A stretch of 64,000 nt of DNA from Pseudomonadota bacterium (GCA_023387735.1 JAEWHP010000033.1:1-64000), one strand, 5' to 3'; counted from the stretch's first letter, positions 43,182 to 52,564 are shown. Made by a program: numbers and translations. The notes: a model not told the origin generated them from the letters alone.

Positions 43182-44035
43182 GCCGATAGTCCCTGGATGA
43201 ACAGGCCGGCCTTGTCGGCGGCCTCGATCATGGCCTGCGAGTCCGCCGCGATCGTGCTGCCCGCGATCACCGCGATGCCGGCAAGCCCTGCCGCGGCCAC
43301 GCCCTCGATCGTCTTCGGGCCCACCGTTGGCAAGTCGAAGCGCAGATCCTGACCGCTCTTCGGCGCCTTCACCAGTACGCCACGGCCGGACCTCGCGCGA
43401 ATGCGGCCCACCTCGCGCAGCCGCGCCACGCGCGCCAGCAAGCCGTCGGTGCCCTCGATGTCCTCAACCGCGACCACGTGCCCGTCGATGACGACAACGG
43501 CCTGGCCGATGTCGAACGGACCAAGTGCGCCGAGCACTTCCCTCCCTTTGGCGATATCGGCCCTTGCGGCCGGATCGGGCGTTGCGCGTGCGATGCTTCC
43601 GGCCGGCATCAGGATATCGGGCGCAACATCGCGGATGCCGACCATCCGGAAACCATCGCGTTCGAAGATACGGCCGATGCCCGACAACAGATGATCGTCG
43701 CCGCCGCGAAACGCTGCCCAGATCTGGCCGATGACCCGGATCGTTCCCCAGTCAAGCCTGATCTCCGACAGCGCCGGCCGCTGCAGGGTGCCGATGAAGA
43801 TCACGTCGCGGCAGCCCTCGCTGCGGAGCAGTTTTGTGGCGCGGCCGAGTTGTCCGACCGAGATCCAGTGATGGCGGAAGCGCTCGACCCGAACCGGATC
43901 GCAGGCGCCCTTGAGCGCGAACAGGACCGGCGCGATGCCGCGCTGGCTTAGCGAGTCCGCCACCGCAAACGGCATGGCGCCGCCGCCGGCGATGACGCCG
44001 ACCGGCGAAGCAATCCCGGAAGCCGCTGAGGTCAT
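43178..44035 (-). CDS. lpxI: UDP-2,3-diacylglucosamine pyrophosphatase LpxI
   Basis: A 285-aa protein of the former DUF1009 family. It hydrolyses UDP-2,3-diacylglucosamine to lipid X in alphaproteobacteria that lack LpxH. It has SPVGVIAGGGAMPFAVADSLSQRG, VSVGQLGR-like WISVGQLGRATKLLRSEGCRDVIFIGTLQRP, GIRDVAPDILMPAG, IDGHVVAVEDIEGTDGLLARV and the C-terminal DLPTVGPKTIEGVAAAGLAGIAVIAG. The start at 44035 lies just after the lpxA stop (44055); the frame open to 44200 would overlap lpxA. It is translationally coupled to lpxB. Confidence 0.95.
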   Translation of the reverse strand: MTSAASGIASPVGVIAGGGAMPFAVADSLSQRGIAPVLFALKGACDPVRVERFRHHWISVGQLGRATKLLRSEGCRDVIFIGTLQRPALSEIRLDWGTIRVIGQIWAAFRGGDDHLLSGIGRIFERDGFRMVGIRDVAPDILMPAGSIARATPDPAARADIAKGREVLGALGPFDIGQAVVVIDGHVVAVEDIEGTDGLLARVARLREVGRIRARSGRGVLVKAPKSGQDLRFDLPTVGPKTIEGVAAAGLAGIAVIAGSTIAADSQAMIEAADKAGLFIQGLSA

Positions 44036-44054
44036 GGTTGCGGCGACCCCGTCA

Positions 44055-44858
44055 TCAATGCTTGTCGCCGTCGCCGGCCGGAAGGCACAGCGCGCGATGC
44101 TTGCCATGGCCGATGAAGCCGAGAATTTCCGCAATCGCGGGATCTTCGCTGGCGAGCGGCTGCACCGCCTCCAGCCGTTCGGCGAAGATGCCGGGGCCAT
44201 GAAACAGCTTCTGGTAGAACGAGCGCATCTTGGCCAGGCGCTCCTTGGTGAATTTGCGGCGTTTCATGCCGATGATGTTGAGGCCTTCCAGGCTCGCATA
44301 CTGGCCGTTGACGAGGCCGAACGGAATGACGTCGCCGCGCACGCCGCAGACGCCGCCGACCATTACCTGCGGCCCGATGCGCGTGAATTGATGCACCGCC
44401 GACAGCCCGCCGATGAAGACGAAATCGCCGATTTCGCAATGGCCGCCGAGTGTCGCCGAGGTGGCGAAGATAACGTCGTTGCCGACCTGGCAGTCGTGCC
44501 CGACGTGGCTGCAGTTCATGAAGTAGCCGCGCGCGCCGACGCGCGTCACGCCGCCGCCGGCGACCGTCCCCGCGTTCATCGTCGACTGCTCGCGGATGGT
44601 GCAGCCCGCGCCGATCTCGAGCCGGGTCAGCTCACCCTTGTAGCTCAGCGATTGCGGCGGCGTGCCGAGCGAGACGAAGGGATAGATGACGCAGCCGTCG
44701 CCAATTGTCGTTTGAGCCGTGATGTGCACATGCGCGATCAGCTTGCAGTCCGCGCCGATCACAACGTTGGGCCCGATGATGCAATAGGGGCCGATCGTGG
44801 TCCCCTCGCCGATCACAGCGCCATCTTCAACCCGCGCGGTTGGATCGATCATGCTCAT
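44055..44858 (-). CDS. lpxA: UDP-N-acetylglucosamine acyltransferase
   Basis: A 267-aa left-handed beta-helix acyltransferase, first enzyme of lipid A synthesis. Hexapeptide repeats run from residue 3 to about 190 (IDPTARVEDGAVIGEGTTIGPYCIIG). The catalytic His is H121 in NCSHVGHDC, equal to E. coli H125. The C-terminal helical part (MKRRKFTKERLAKMRSFYQKLFHGPGIF) is complete. Normally lpxA directly follows fabZ, but here a 3.3-kb plus-strand island separates them, so lpxA-lpxI-lpxB must use its own promoter in 44859-45092, which I could not locate with confidence. Confidence 0.97.
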   Translation of the reverse strand: MSMIDPTARVEDGAVIGEGTTIGPYCIIGPNVVIGADCKLIAHVHITAQTTIGDGCVIYPFVSLGTPPQSLSYKGELTRLEIGAGCTIREQSTMNAGTVAGGGVTRVGARGYFMNCSHVGHDCQVGNDVIFATSATLGGHCEIGDFVFIGGLSAVHQFTRIGPQVMVGGVCGVRGDVIPFGLVNGQYASLEGLNIIGMKRRKFTKERLAKMRSFYQKLFHGPGIFAERLEAVQPLASEDPAIAEILGFIGHGKHRALCLPAGDGDKH

Positions 44859-45092
44859 CAGGGCAACCCGGTATCAGCCAGTCAGGTTTGGCAGGGAATC
44901 TATCAGATTTTCAGCTGGTTAGCGCTTGCGCTCGGTACTGTCCAGTGACGTCTGGTTACGTCTTGTTTCAAGCGGGTGGCAGCAGCACGGCGAGCTTTGC
45001 CCGAACGCATAGCCTTGCTGTTCGCATCGACAGCTCCGTCGCCGCCAATCTTATCAACTATTGATTGTTTATATTTCTGATACACCTTCAAA

Positions 45093-45562
45093 ATGCCCGT
45101 GGCCATTTCTGGTCGCGGGCATGTGGCGATGTCGCGTCTTACCGGCAGGGAGCGGGAAGTACTGGCGCTGATCGGCAAGACAATGAATTGCAGGCGCATC
45201 GCCGGCGCGCTGGCGATATCCGAGTTCACCGTGCGCAAGCACCGCGCGAGCATCCTGCGCAAACTGAATCTGAGGACCACGGCCCAGCTGACCGCACATG
45301 CGACCGCCTCTGCAGGCACGGAGCAGCCTTCCAGTCCTTTTCCACACTGGCTGACAAACTGCGGCCACGCGAGATCGAGATCGTTCGCCTGGTCGGCAAT
45401 GGACTGACCAGCAAGGAAATCGCCAGGAAACTGCACATCAGCCCGCTGACGGTGCGCAAGCATCGCGAAAACGCGATGCGCAAGCTTGATGCCCACAGCA
45501 TGGCCGAGCTGATGCGATACGCCCATGCACTTCGCGCCGCGAGTACGCCATCGGAGCCATAG
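45093..45562 (+). pseudogene. Protein with two LuxR-type HTH domains, frameshifted
   Basis: The first HTH reads from ATG 45093 or 45129 (LTGREREVLALIGKTMNCRRI ... EFTVRKHRASILRKLNL, about 45135-45290). The second reads in the -1 frame (LRPREIEIVRLVGNGLTSKEIARKLHISPLTVRKHRENAMRKL, about 45365-45490) to the stop at 45562. The second frame has no start codon of its own after the first domain, so one missing base between about 45300 and 45360 is the simplest reading. Unshifted, the product would be a 104-aa single-HTH protein. It is the first gene of the island between lpxA and fabZ and may control it. No receiver or ligand domain is present. Confidence 0.7.
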
Positions 45563-45707
45563 CGCCGGCACGCCTCCTCAATCCCCCTCAGGTTGTGTCA
45601 AGAAGAGCAAAATCCAGTAATTGAAACCGGTGTTTCCGGTCGAGATGGATCATAACCAGCGGCACCGGTCGAAGCAGTGTTCCCCCAAACGCTCAAGGAG
45701 GCGCAAC

Positions 45708-46361
45708 ATGGCGACCTACAATATTCACGTCCTGAATTCGTCCGGCTTCACGAAAAGCTACGTTCTCTTCATGCAGCCGCCGCAAGTCACCGCCACCGGC
45801 GGCCAGCCTGTCGTGTACACCAACGCCTGGGTCACCTTCGACAGCGTTCTGCCCAACGGAATGGATTCCGTCACTTATACCGACTCAACCTTCGCGTATT
45901 GGGCGACGGCCACCATGCCGGTGGGGCCGGGCACCACGATGGGCCAGAGTGGGTTCGCCGCCGTCGACACGTCGCAGCAGGATAGCGTGCCCTTTGCCGG
46001 CGCGACGCCGGTCGGCTTTGGAACGGTTTCGACGGGCGGCGCGATGAGCGGCTCCTACCGGATCATTGCCGGGAGCGACTTCAATGCGTCCAACGGCTAC
46101 CTGTTTGGGTTAGCCCGACCTGGAAACGTGCCGGGCGCCCCCTCGCCGGTCGCCACCTTCGTCGCCGAACCGAACGACACGTTCAACGTCACTCCCGTGA
46201 TCAACTTCTATGTCGCCGACGGCAGCTACACGGCCGGCGCAATCATCGACTACACGCAGGCGACAACCAAGCCCGGCACCATCGACTTCACGGGGCTGTC
46301 GCAGACCAATGCCATCGTGACGCAAGGGTCCGACGGGACCTTCACCACAAAATACTACTGA
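45708..46361 (+). CDS. Island protein of unknown family, copy 1 (217 aa)
   Basis: ATG 45708 follows AAGGAGG by six bases. The protein begins MATYNIHVLNSSGFTKSYVLF, has no signal peptide or membrane segment, and is rich in Thr, Ser, Gly, Val and aromatic residues with a beta-sandwich-like alternation (VVYTNAWVTFDSVLPNGMDS, TFAYWATATMP, SPVATFVAEPNDTFNVTPV). It ends in GTFTTKYY. It is about two-thirds identical, without gaps over most of its length, to the disrupted copy at 47449-48106. I do not recognise the family. The charge and composition suit an extracellular or surface beta protein exported by a non-Sec route, but this is a guess. Confidence 0.8.
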   Translation: MATYNIHVLNSSGFTKSYVLFMQPPQVTATGGQPVVYTNAWVTFDSVLPNGMDSVTYTDSTFAYWATATMPVGPGTTMGQSGFAAVDTSQQDSVPFAGATPVGFGTVSTGGAMSGSYRIIAGSDFNASNGYLFGLARPGNVPGAPSPVATFVAEPNDTFNVTPVINFYVADGSYTAGAIIDYTQATTKPGTIDFTGLSQTNAIVTQGSDGTFTTKYY

Positions 46362-46379
46362 GAACTTCGAGAGCCTGGG

Positions 46380-46404
46380 CCGCCACGACCATCGTTCGTG
46401 GCGG
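46380..46404 (+). terminator. GC hairpin after island copy 1
   Basis: Nine-base arms CCGCCACGA and TCGTGGCGG with a 7-base loop start 18 bases after the stop of island copy 1. No T-run follows, so it may be an mRNA 3' stabiliser or a weak terminator instead of a classical one. Confidence 0.5.
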
Positions 46405-46483
46405 TCCCGGCGGGGCCGTCGGCCGTCATACGGTCCCGCAAACGAAACCGCATCAAGCCGAAACCCAAACACGGGAGGTACAT

Positions 46484-47316
46484 GTGCCCCTTAGCTACAC
46501 ATCCTTTGCGCCGCCAAACGGAAACGTGGCCCCGGCGGTGAACGGCACAAAATTCAATGCACCCTTCAATGTCACCGCAACCTTTTCCAACCCCGGCGGC
46601 AGCTGTGCGCCGGGCGAGTACCGTCAATTCGTCAAGGGAACGTTCAAGGTGGACGGCACGACGCTCGATCACGTCCTGTGCGGCCCGGTGAAACTCGCGC
46701 CCACCGTGTTCCAGGAGGACGGCTGCCGGCCGACGACCTGCACCGCCTACGGCTATCGCGCCTGTCCGCAGCATCCCTACAATCAGTTTCTGCCGCAGTG
46801 GAGCGAGGGCTGCGAGTTCAAGATGTATGACGCGCCCGGTTTCAGCAACATCTCGAAGGGAAAGGCCTATAGTATCGACCTGACATTTGAAGGAAAGCTG
46901 ATCGATACCGCCGCCGGCGGCAAGGTGCTGGTAGCAAAATTGTGGACGACGTCAGGGAGCGCAAAGACTATGGTGACGCCGCCTCCTGCATCAACGGCCC
47001 GCCTCGAGGACGCCGACAGGATCGTCGGTGTCCATCTCACCCACAATTCGGAATCTGGCGCGCCTGAACTGCACGTCGTGATCGCCCGGCCGGCCGGACT
47101 GCCACCGCTTGATGCCGGCGCCATCGCCCTCGTCATGGTCGATGCAGCAGGTCACCGCGCCAAGCCACCGCGACCGCCTTCCGTTACGAGATCGGAAACG
47201 ACGCACGCGCTACGGCAAGCTTAGTCTACACACTCGATCCCCGGGCAATGACACCTGTCAGAGTCGAAATGGCCGTCAACAGCGGTCAGGTGACGATGAA
47301 GGTGGAACAACGATAG
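46484..47316 (+). pseudogene. Island protein with six or more Cys, unknown family, frameshifted near its C-terminus
   Basis: The GTG at 46484 follows GGGAGG. The first part (SYTSFAPPNGNVAPAVNGTKFNAPFNVTATFSNPGG, then SCAPGEYRQFVKGTFKVDG, VFQEDGCRPTTCTAYGYRACPQHPYNQFLPQWSEGCEF) is a beta-type protein with about seven Cys. At about 47150-47164 the frame must step back by one base. It then continues ATATAFRYEIGNDARATASLVYTLDPRAMTPVRVEMAVNSGQ and ends at 47314-47316. Without the shift a nonsense tail stops at 47224. It lies between the two paralogous island proteins and may form one transcript with the first. I do not recognise a family. Confidence 0.75.
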
Positions 47317-47448
47317 CGCTTCGTTGAAAGGCAGGGCGCGCGGGCCTGGATGTCATCCATCGGCCCCCGCCCAGCGTCCGGCGGCGGCCATGAGATCAGG
47401 CAGCGCCATCGCAAAAACCATCACGTGATCGTGCGGCGGCGCAAGACG

Positions 47449-48106
47449 ATGGCGACTTATACGATCCAGGTATTGAACGCCTCGGGCTTTGCCAAAAGCT
47501 ATGTCCTGTTCATGCCGCCGCCGCTCGTCACCGGTCCCGGCGGCAATATGGTCGTCTACACCAACGCATGGGTTACCTTCGACAGCATTCTGCCAAATGG
47601 TATCGACAGCGTGACCTACACTGATTTGACGTTCGCCTATTGGGCGACATCGGTCATGCCCGTCGCCTTCGGCGCGACGATGGGACGAAGCGGGTTTGCC
47701 GCCGTCGACGTCACGAAGCGCGATAGCGTGCCCTTCATCGGCACCGTGCCGACCGGCTTCGGAAAGGTCACGTCGGGCGGCGCCCTCGCAGGGGCTTACC
47801 GCATCGTCGCGTCGGGCGATTTCAACGCCTCCAACGGCTATATGTTCGGGAATGGCGCTGACCGGGAACGTGCCGAGCGTCCCCTCTCCAGTCGCCACCT
47901 TTACTGCCGAACCAAACGACACGTTTAACGTCGTACCGACGACCACGAAGTGCTACGTCAGCGACGGGGCTGTAACGCGCAGCCAGATCATCGACTATGC
48001 GAAGGCGTCGACCAAGGCGGGCATCGTTGATTTTGCCGGCAGGGCGCAGACCAGCGCCATCGTGACGCAAGGCACGAACGGCCTCTTCACCACCCAATAC
48101 TATTGA
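47449..48106 (+). pseudogene. Island protein of unknown family, copy 2, frameshifted
   Basis: It reads MATYTIQVLNASGFAKSYVLF from 47449 to DFNASNGYMFG. One extra base in GGG at 47848-47850 throws the frame. In the +1 frame it continues MALTGNVPSVPSPVATFTAEPNDTFNV ... NGLFTTQYY to the stop at 48106. Joined, it would be about 218 aa, collinear with copy 1 throughout, so the damage looks recent. The ribosome site is weak. It ends 53 bases before the convergent fabZ stop. Confidence 0.82.
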
Positions 48107-48159
48107 GGATCGTAGCGCCGGCAAGGTGACACCATCAGCCGGCAAAACTGAAAACCCGA

Positions 48160-48618
48160 TCAGTCCGTCAGCATCGCGCCGACATCGGCTTCCGCCACGA
48201 CCGTGCCATTCACCTTGGCGTCGCCGTGAAACCACCACATCGCTTTGCGGCGGCCGATCGAGCGCATGTGGTACTCGATGGTATCGCCGGGCATCACCGG
48301 CTTGCGGAACTTGCACTTGTCGATGGTCAGGAAATAAACCGCGCGCGGCTTCTCCGTTCCCTCGACCGACTTGATGCCGATGACGCCGGCGGTCTGCGCC
48401 ATGGCTTCGATCATCATCACGCCGGGGTAGACCGGGCGCTCGGGGAAATGACCGAGAAACGGCGGCTCGTTGACAGTGACGTTCTTGATGCCGATGCCGC
48501 TGTAGTCGGTCCGGATCTTGATGACCCGGTCGATCAGCAGCATCGGGTAGCGGTGCGGGAGCGTCTTGAGGATCTCGTTGATATCCACCAGCTCAAACCT
48601 GACCGATGCCTCCTCCAT
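48160..48618 (-). CDS. fabZ: 3-Hydroxyacyl-ACP dehydratase FabZ
   Basis: A 152-aa hot-dog fold dehydratase of fatty acid synthesis. The catalytic His is in LGHFPERPVYPGV and the Glu in MMIEAMAQTAGV; IDRVIKI and LTIDKCKFRKPVMPGD are typical. ATG 48618 overlaps the lpxD stop by one base (TGATG), so the two are coupled. The longer frame to 48696 runs into lpxD and is rejected. It is the last conserved gene before the island. Confidence 0.96.
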   Translation of the reverse strand: MEEASVRFELVDINEILKTLPHRYPMLLIDRVIKIRTDYSGIGIKNVTVNEPPFLGHFPERPVYPGVMMIEAMAQTAGVIGIKSVEGTEKPRAVYFLTIDKCKFRKPVMPGDTIEYHMRSIGRRKAMWWFHGDAKVNGTVVAEADVGAMLTD

Positions 48619-49685
48619 CACTCCCGTCCCTCGTCTTTCGAGCCGGCTGCGCCGCCTTGCGCCAAGCGCTCCACTGCAAGAACCTCCCGGAACCATTGCC
48701 TCGTCGGCCGGGCCAGGTGACCGCCCCAGCGTTCGCCGGCAGGAATGTCGTCCTTCACCGCACTCATGGCCGCGATCTGCGCCCCATCGCCGATCTTGAT
48801 GTGATTGTTAAGCCCCGCTTTGGCGCCGATCGCCACGTTGTCACCGATCGTCAGGCTGCCGGCGAGCCCGATCTGGGCCGCGAGCAGGCAGTGCCTGCCA
48901 ATGGTCACATTGTGGCCCACCTGGACCTGATTGTCGATTTTGGTGCCCTCGCCAATCACGGTATCGCGGAGGCTGCCGCGGTCGATCGTGGTGCCGGCGC
49001 CGACCTCGACGTCGTTCTGGATCAGGACACGGCCAGTCTGCGGCACCTTCACATGGCCCTCGGGGCCGAAGAAAATGAAGCCGTAGCCGTCCTGGCCGAT
49101 GCTGCACCCCGGATGGATCAGGACGTTGTTGCCGATCAGCGCACACTGGATTGCGGTGCGCGCGCCGACATTGCAGTCCCTGCCGATCTTGACGTCAGCG
49201 CCGATCACCGCACCCGCACCGATCACTGTGCCGGCGCCGATCTCGACCCGGGGGCCGATCACCACCAGCGGATCGACGATCACGCCGTCTTCCAGATGGG
49301 CCGACGAATCGATGATCGCCGACGGCGCGATGCCGTCATTGTCGAACCAGGATTGCGGACGGAGCGCGTCGGCATGCCACTCGCGCGCCAGCCTGACGAA
49401 GGCCCGGAACGGCTGGCTGGCACGCAGCACCGCGACATGAGGCGGCACCCGCGCTTCGAAACGTGCGCTGACCAGGCAGGCCCCCGCCTTCGTCACCTTG
49501 AGCTGATCGGCGTATTTGAGATTGTCGAAAAACGTCAAGTGCATCGGACCGGCTTCGTCGAGCGAAGCCAGCCCCCTGATGACCCGGTCGCCCTGCGCAG
49601 GGTCAACCAATGCCGCCCCCGCCAGCGTGGCGATTTCAGCCAGCGTCGACGAAAGAGGTTGTTTGAAGAAGATCGGCTGCGCCAT
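48618..49685 (-). CDS. lpxD: UDP-3-O-acylglucosamine N-acyltransferase
   Basis: A 355-aa left-handed beta-helix acyltransferase, third step of lipid A synthesis. The N-terminal uridine-binding domain (FFKQPLSSTLAEIATLAGAAL) is followed by hexapeptide repeats. The catalytic His is in VGHNVTIG after KIDNQVQ, and QIGLAGSLTIGDNVAIGAKAGL is diagnostic. ATG 49685 (MAQPIFF) follows GGGTGGA; the frame open to 49808 lacks a site and would run into the bamA end. It is followed by fabZ with overlap. Confidence 0.96.
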   Translation of the reverse strand: MAQPIFFKQPLSSTLAEIATLAGAALVDPAQGDRVIRGLASLDEAGPMHLTFFDNLKYADQLKVTKAGACLVSARFEARVPPHVAVLRASQPFRAFVRLAREWHADALRPQSWFDNDGIAPSAIIDSSAHLEDGVIVDPLVVIGPRVEIGAGTVIGAGAVIGADVKIGRDCNVGARTAIQCALIGNNVLIHPGCSIGQDGYGFIFFGPEGHVKVPQTGRVLIQNDVEVGAGTTIDRGSLRDTVIGEGTKIDNQVQVGHNVTIGRHCLLAAQIGLAGSLTIGDNVAIGAKAGLNNHIKIGDGAQIAAMSAVKDDIPAGERWGGHLARPTRQWFREVLAVERLAQGGAAGSKDEGRE

Positions 49686-49813
49686 TCCACCCGTCGCAGT
49701 ACGGCCGGCATCTACACCAGAGCGCCGGCCCCGAACCACCGGAGCCGATCGCCCTTTTCCCGACACGCTTCCAGATGCGAACCGATTGATCGGTTCAGCT
49801 GAAAACACTCGCC

Positions 49814-52393
49814 CTAGAACGTCGTGCCGCCGCCAAACCTGAATTCCTGCGTGCGGTCGTACTGACCCTTGGTGAGCGGAATCGCATAGTCAAAGCGCAG
49901 CGGACCGAACGGCGAGGCCCAGATCAGGCCGACACCAACCGAGGTACGAACCACATTACCGCTATCATACTGCAATCCCAAGCAGTTTCCGGGGGCGGCC
50001 CCTCCGGTCGCCGTCGCCTGCGTCGGTGGCGTGCATCCAGGTACATTGACTTCGCCCGTCTGTGCCCAAGCCGTCGGCCCCTTGTAGTCAAACAGACCGC
50101 CAGCGTCGGCATAGACCGACCCCTTGAGCCCGGTTTCCTTCGGCAGGAACCAGAACGGCATCTGCAACTCAATCGAAGCGCCCCAGTACTTGGTGCCGCC
50201 GAGTGCGTCACGCGTACCAAAGGGATTGAGATCGCGCGGACCGATGCCATTCGGCGCAAAACCGCGGACAAGGTTCGGGCCCATCTGGAAATGATCCAGC
50301 ATGCGCAATTCGCTGCCGCCGAACTGATTGAGCATGCCTCCCTGGAGGCGTATCAGGCTGACGATATCGGAGACCAGCGGTGTGTAGTACTTCGCATCGA
50401 CCGCGGTCTTGATGTACTTCACGTCGCCGCCAACGCCGGCAAAGTCCTGCTTCCAGTCGACCAGCAAACCTTCGGTCGGGTTCTTGTTGTTGTCCAGCGT
50501 ATTGTAGTTCAGCGAGTAGCCTACCGACGAGGTCAGTACCTTGCCACTCTGCAGTTCCTTGCGGACAGGCAGCGAAGCTTCGCCGTCGCTGTAGCACCAC
50601 AAGCCTTGGCCGGAAGTATCGGTAGCGGTTTGCCCACCCGACGTAATCGATCCGCCGGCGGGAGCGCCGACCAGATTCGCATACGCCGGCGATGGATTGA
50701 ACGCGAGCAAAGAGTTCGAGGAGTTGTTGTTGCAGTTCGCCAACGCGCTCGGCAGCGATATCTCCTGCTGATAGATCGAATAGCGCAGTTGCAGCGAGAG
50801 ATCTTCCCGCAAGCTGAAGCCAAGCCGCGGGCTGAAGCCCATCGTCTTGGTGCCGTAGGAAATATAGCTATTGGCCAACTGCTCACGCTGGAACAGGTCG
50901 AGCCCGAGCGCAACGCGGTAGTCCAGCAAGTAAGGCTCCACGAACGACAGCGAATAGCCGCGCGCGTACTGACCGTAGGTCACCGAAGCCTTTGCGTACA
51001 GGCCGCGACCGAGGAAGTTACGTTCGGAGATGCTGACTTCGGCGAGCGCACCATCCGTCGTCGAGTAGCCGCCCGACACCGAGAAGTCGCCGGTCGATTT
51101 TTCTTCCAGATCGACGATAAGGATCACGCGATCACTCGATGAACCCGGCTCGGTCAGGATCTTCACGCTCTTGAAGAAGTCGAGGTTCTTCAGCCGGCGC
51201 TCGGCACGATCGACCAGCGCGCGGTTGTAGGCATCGCCTTCGGAGAGATCGAATTCGCGCCGAATCACGTAGTCGCGGGTGCGGGTGTTGCCACGGACGT
51301 TGATGCGTTCGATATAGGTTCGCGGGCCTTCATCGACAGAGAAGACGATCGAGACGGTGTGCTGCTCGAAATTGCGGTCGCCGCGCGGACGCACGATCGC
51401 GAAGGCGTAGCCGCGGCGCGAAGCCTCGATCTGCATTTCCTCGACGGACTTCTCCAGCGCCTCGGCATTATACAGCGAGCCCACGTTGACGCGCGAGAAG
51501 CTGCGCAGCGACCTGGCATCAAGCGTACTGATAGAAGTCTGGAAATCGACGGACGCGACCCGGTACTGCTGGCCTTCCTCGATCTTGAAGGTGACCATGA
51601 AGCCCTTTTTGTCGGGATCATACTCCGTCAGCGCGGCCACGACCTGAACATCGGCAAAGCCGTTCTTGAGGTAGAAGCGGCGAATCAAATCGCGGTCAGC
51701 CTCGACCCGGTCGGGATCGTAGACGTCGTTTCCGCCCAGGAAGCTCAGCAGGTTGGATTCGCGGGTCTTGATGACGTCCTTCAGCCGATAGGAGGAATAG
51801 GCGACGTTGCCGACGAACTCGATCGACCTAACGCCAGTTTTGCTGCCCTCGGCGATCGTGAAGATCAAATCGACGCGGTTGTTCGGCTGCTCGATGATTT
51901 CGGGCGTCACGCGAATGTCATAGCGACCCGAGCGCCGGTAGATTTCGGCGATACGCTGGGCATCCGACTGAACCATCGGGCGGGAAAGTGTGCCGCGCGG
52001 CTTGGACTGGATTTCAGCCGTGAGCTGCTCGTCCTTGACCTTCTTGTTGCCCTCGAAGGCGATGCGGCCGATGACGGGATTTTCCACCACGACGACGACC
52101 AGCCGGCCGCCGACCTGATTGATTCGCACATCCTGGAACAGGCCGGTTTCGATCAGCGCTTTCAGGCCATCGTCGATCTGGGCCTGCCCAAGGCGGCCGC
52201 CGGGGCCCGGCTTGAAATAGGAGCGAATGGTCTCGACCTCGACGCGCCGGTTCCCCTCAACGGCGATCGACGCAACGGTCTGGGCCGCAGCCGGCGCAGA
52301 AACCAACGCGCCCACCACCGTGGCCCCAAACGGCGCCGCCGTCATGATCAGAGCGGCCAGCAGACCCCCCCGCACTCGCATTCCAAACATCAT
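49814..52393 (-). CDS. bamA: Outer membrane protein assembly factor BamA
   Basis: An 859-aa central component of the BAM machine. A signal peptide ends near APAAAQ-TVAS. Five POTRA domains follow (about residues 35-390; the first is VASIAVEGNRRVEVETIRSYF), then a 16-strand barrel (about 410-859). The barrel has the conserved region GGTKYWGASIELQMPFWFLPKETGLKGSVYADAG and the terminal aromatic signature RTQEFRFGGGTTF. ATG 52393 is the likely start; the frame open to 52501 has no site. It precedes lpxD by 128 bases and follows rseP after 171 bases. Confidence 0.96.
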   Translation of the reverse strand: MMFGMRVRGGLLAALIMTAAPFGATVVGALVSAPAAAQTVASIAVEGNRRVEVETIRSYFKPGPGGRLGQAQIDDGLKALIETGLFQDVRINQVGGRLVVVVVENPVIGRIAFEGNKKVKDEQLTAEIQSKPRGTLSRPMVQSDAQRIAEIYRRSGRYDIRVTPEIIEQPNNRVDLIFTIAEGSKTGVRSIEFVGNVAYSSYRLKDVIKTRESNLLSFLGGNDVYDPDRVEADRDLIRRFYLKNGFADVQVVAALTEYDPDKKGFMVTFKIEEGQQYRVASVDFQTSISTLDARSLRSFSRVNVGSLYNAEALEKSVEEMQIEASRRGYAFAIVRPRGDRNFEQHTVSIVFSVDEGPRTYIERINVRGNTRTRDYVIRREFDLSEGDAYNRALVDRAERRLKNLDFFKSVKILTEPGSSSDRVILIVDLEEKSTGDFSVSGGYSTTDGALAEVSISERNFLGRGLYAKASVTYGQYARGYSLSFVEPYLLDYRVALGLDLFQREQLANSYISYGTKTMGFSPRLGFSLREDLSLQLRYSIYQQEISLPSALANCNNNSSNSLLAFNPSPAYANLVGAPAGGSITSGGQTATDTSGQGLWCYSDGEASLPVRKELQSGKVLTSSVGYSLNYNTLDNNKNPTEGLLVDWKQDFAGVGGDVKYIKTAVDAKYYTPLVSDIVSLIRLQGGMLNQFGGSELRMLDHFQMGPNLVRGFAPNGIGPRDLNPFGTRDALGGTKYWGASIELQMPFWFLPKETGLKGSVYADAGGLFDYKGPTAWAQTGEVNVPGCTPPTQATATGGAAPGNCLGLQYDSGNVVRTSVGVGLIWASPFGPLRFDYAIPLTKGQYDRTQEFRFGGGTTF

Positions 52394-52564
52394 GCGCAAC
52401 GCGCCCTCGTCCTTCCAATGCCGGCCGCACCCCCACGAACCGGCAGAATCCCACTGTTGCCCTGCTTGTAGCGAATTAAAACGGGGCGGCAAACCAGACA
52501 TCGCCCTGCATTTCCAATTTCATTCCAAGACGTTGCCTATCGGCAACGTCACAAAAAAGCCGCG

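Noticed and set aside
44903..45106. A 67-aa minus-strand frame upstream of lpxA (MATGILKVYQKYKQSIVDKI ...)
   Set aside because: No ribosome site, lies in the presumed promoter region of lpxA and overlaps the HTH gene; no family resemblance. Kept only as a remote possibility.
47353..47946. A 197-aa minus-strand frame opposite island copy 2
   Set aside because: The plus strand matches the intact paralogue at 45708-46361 residue by residue, so the minus frame is a shadow.
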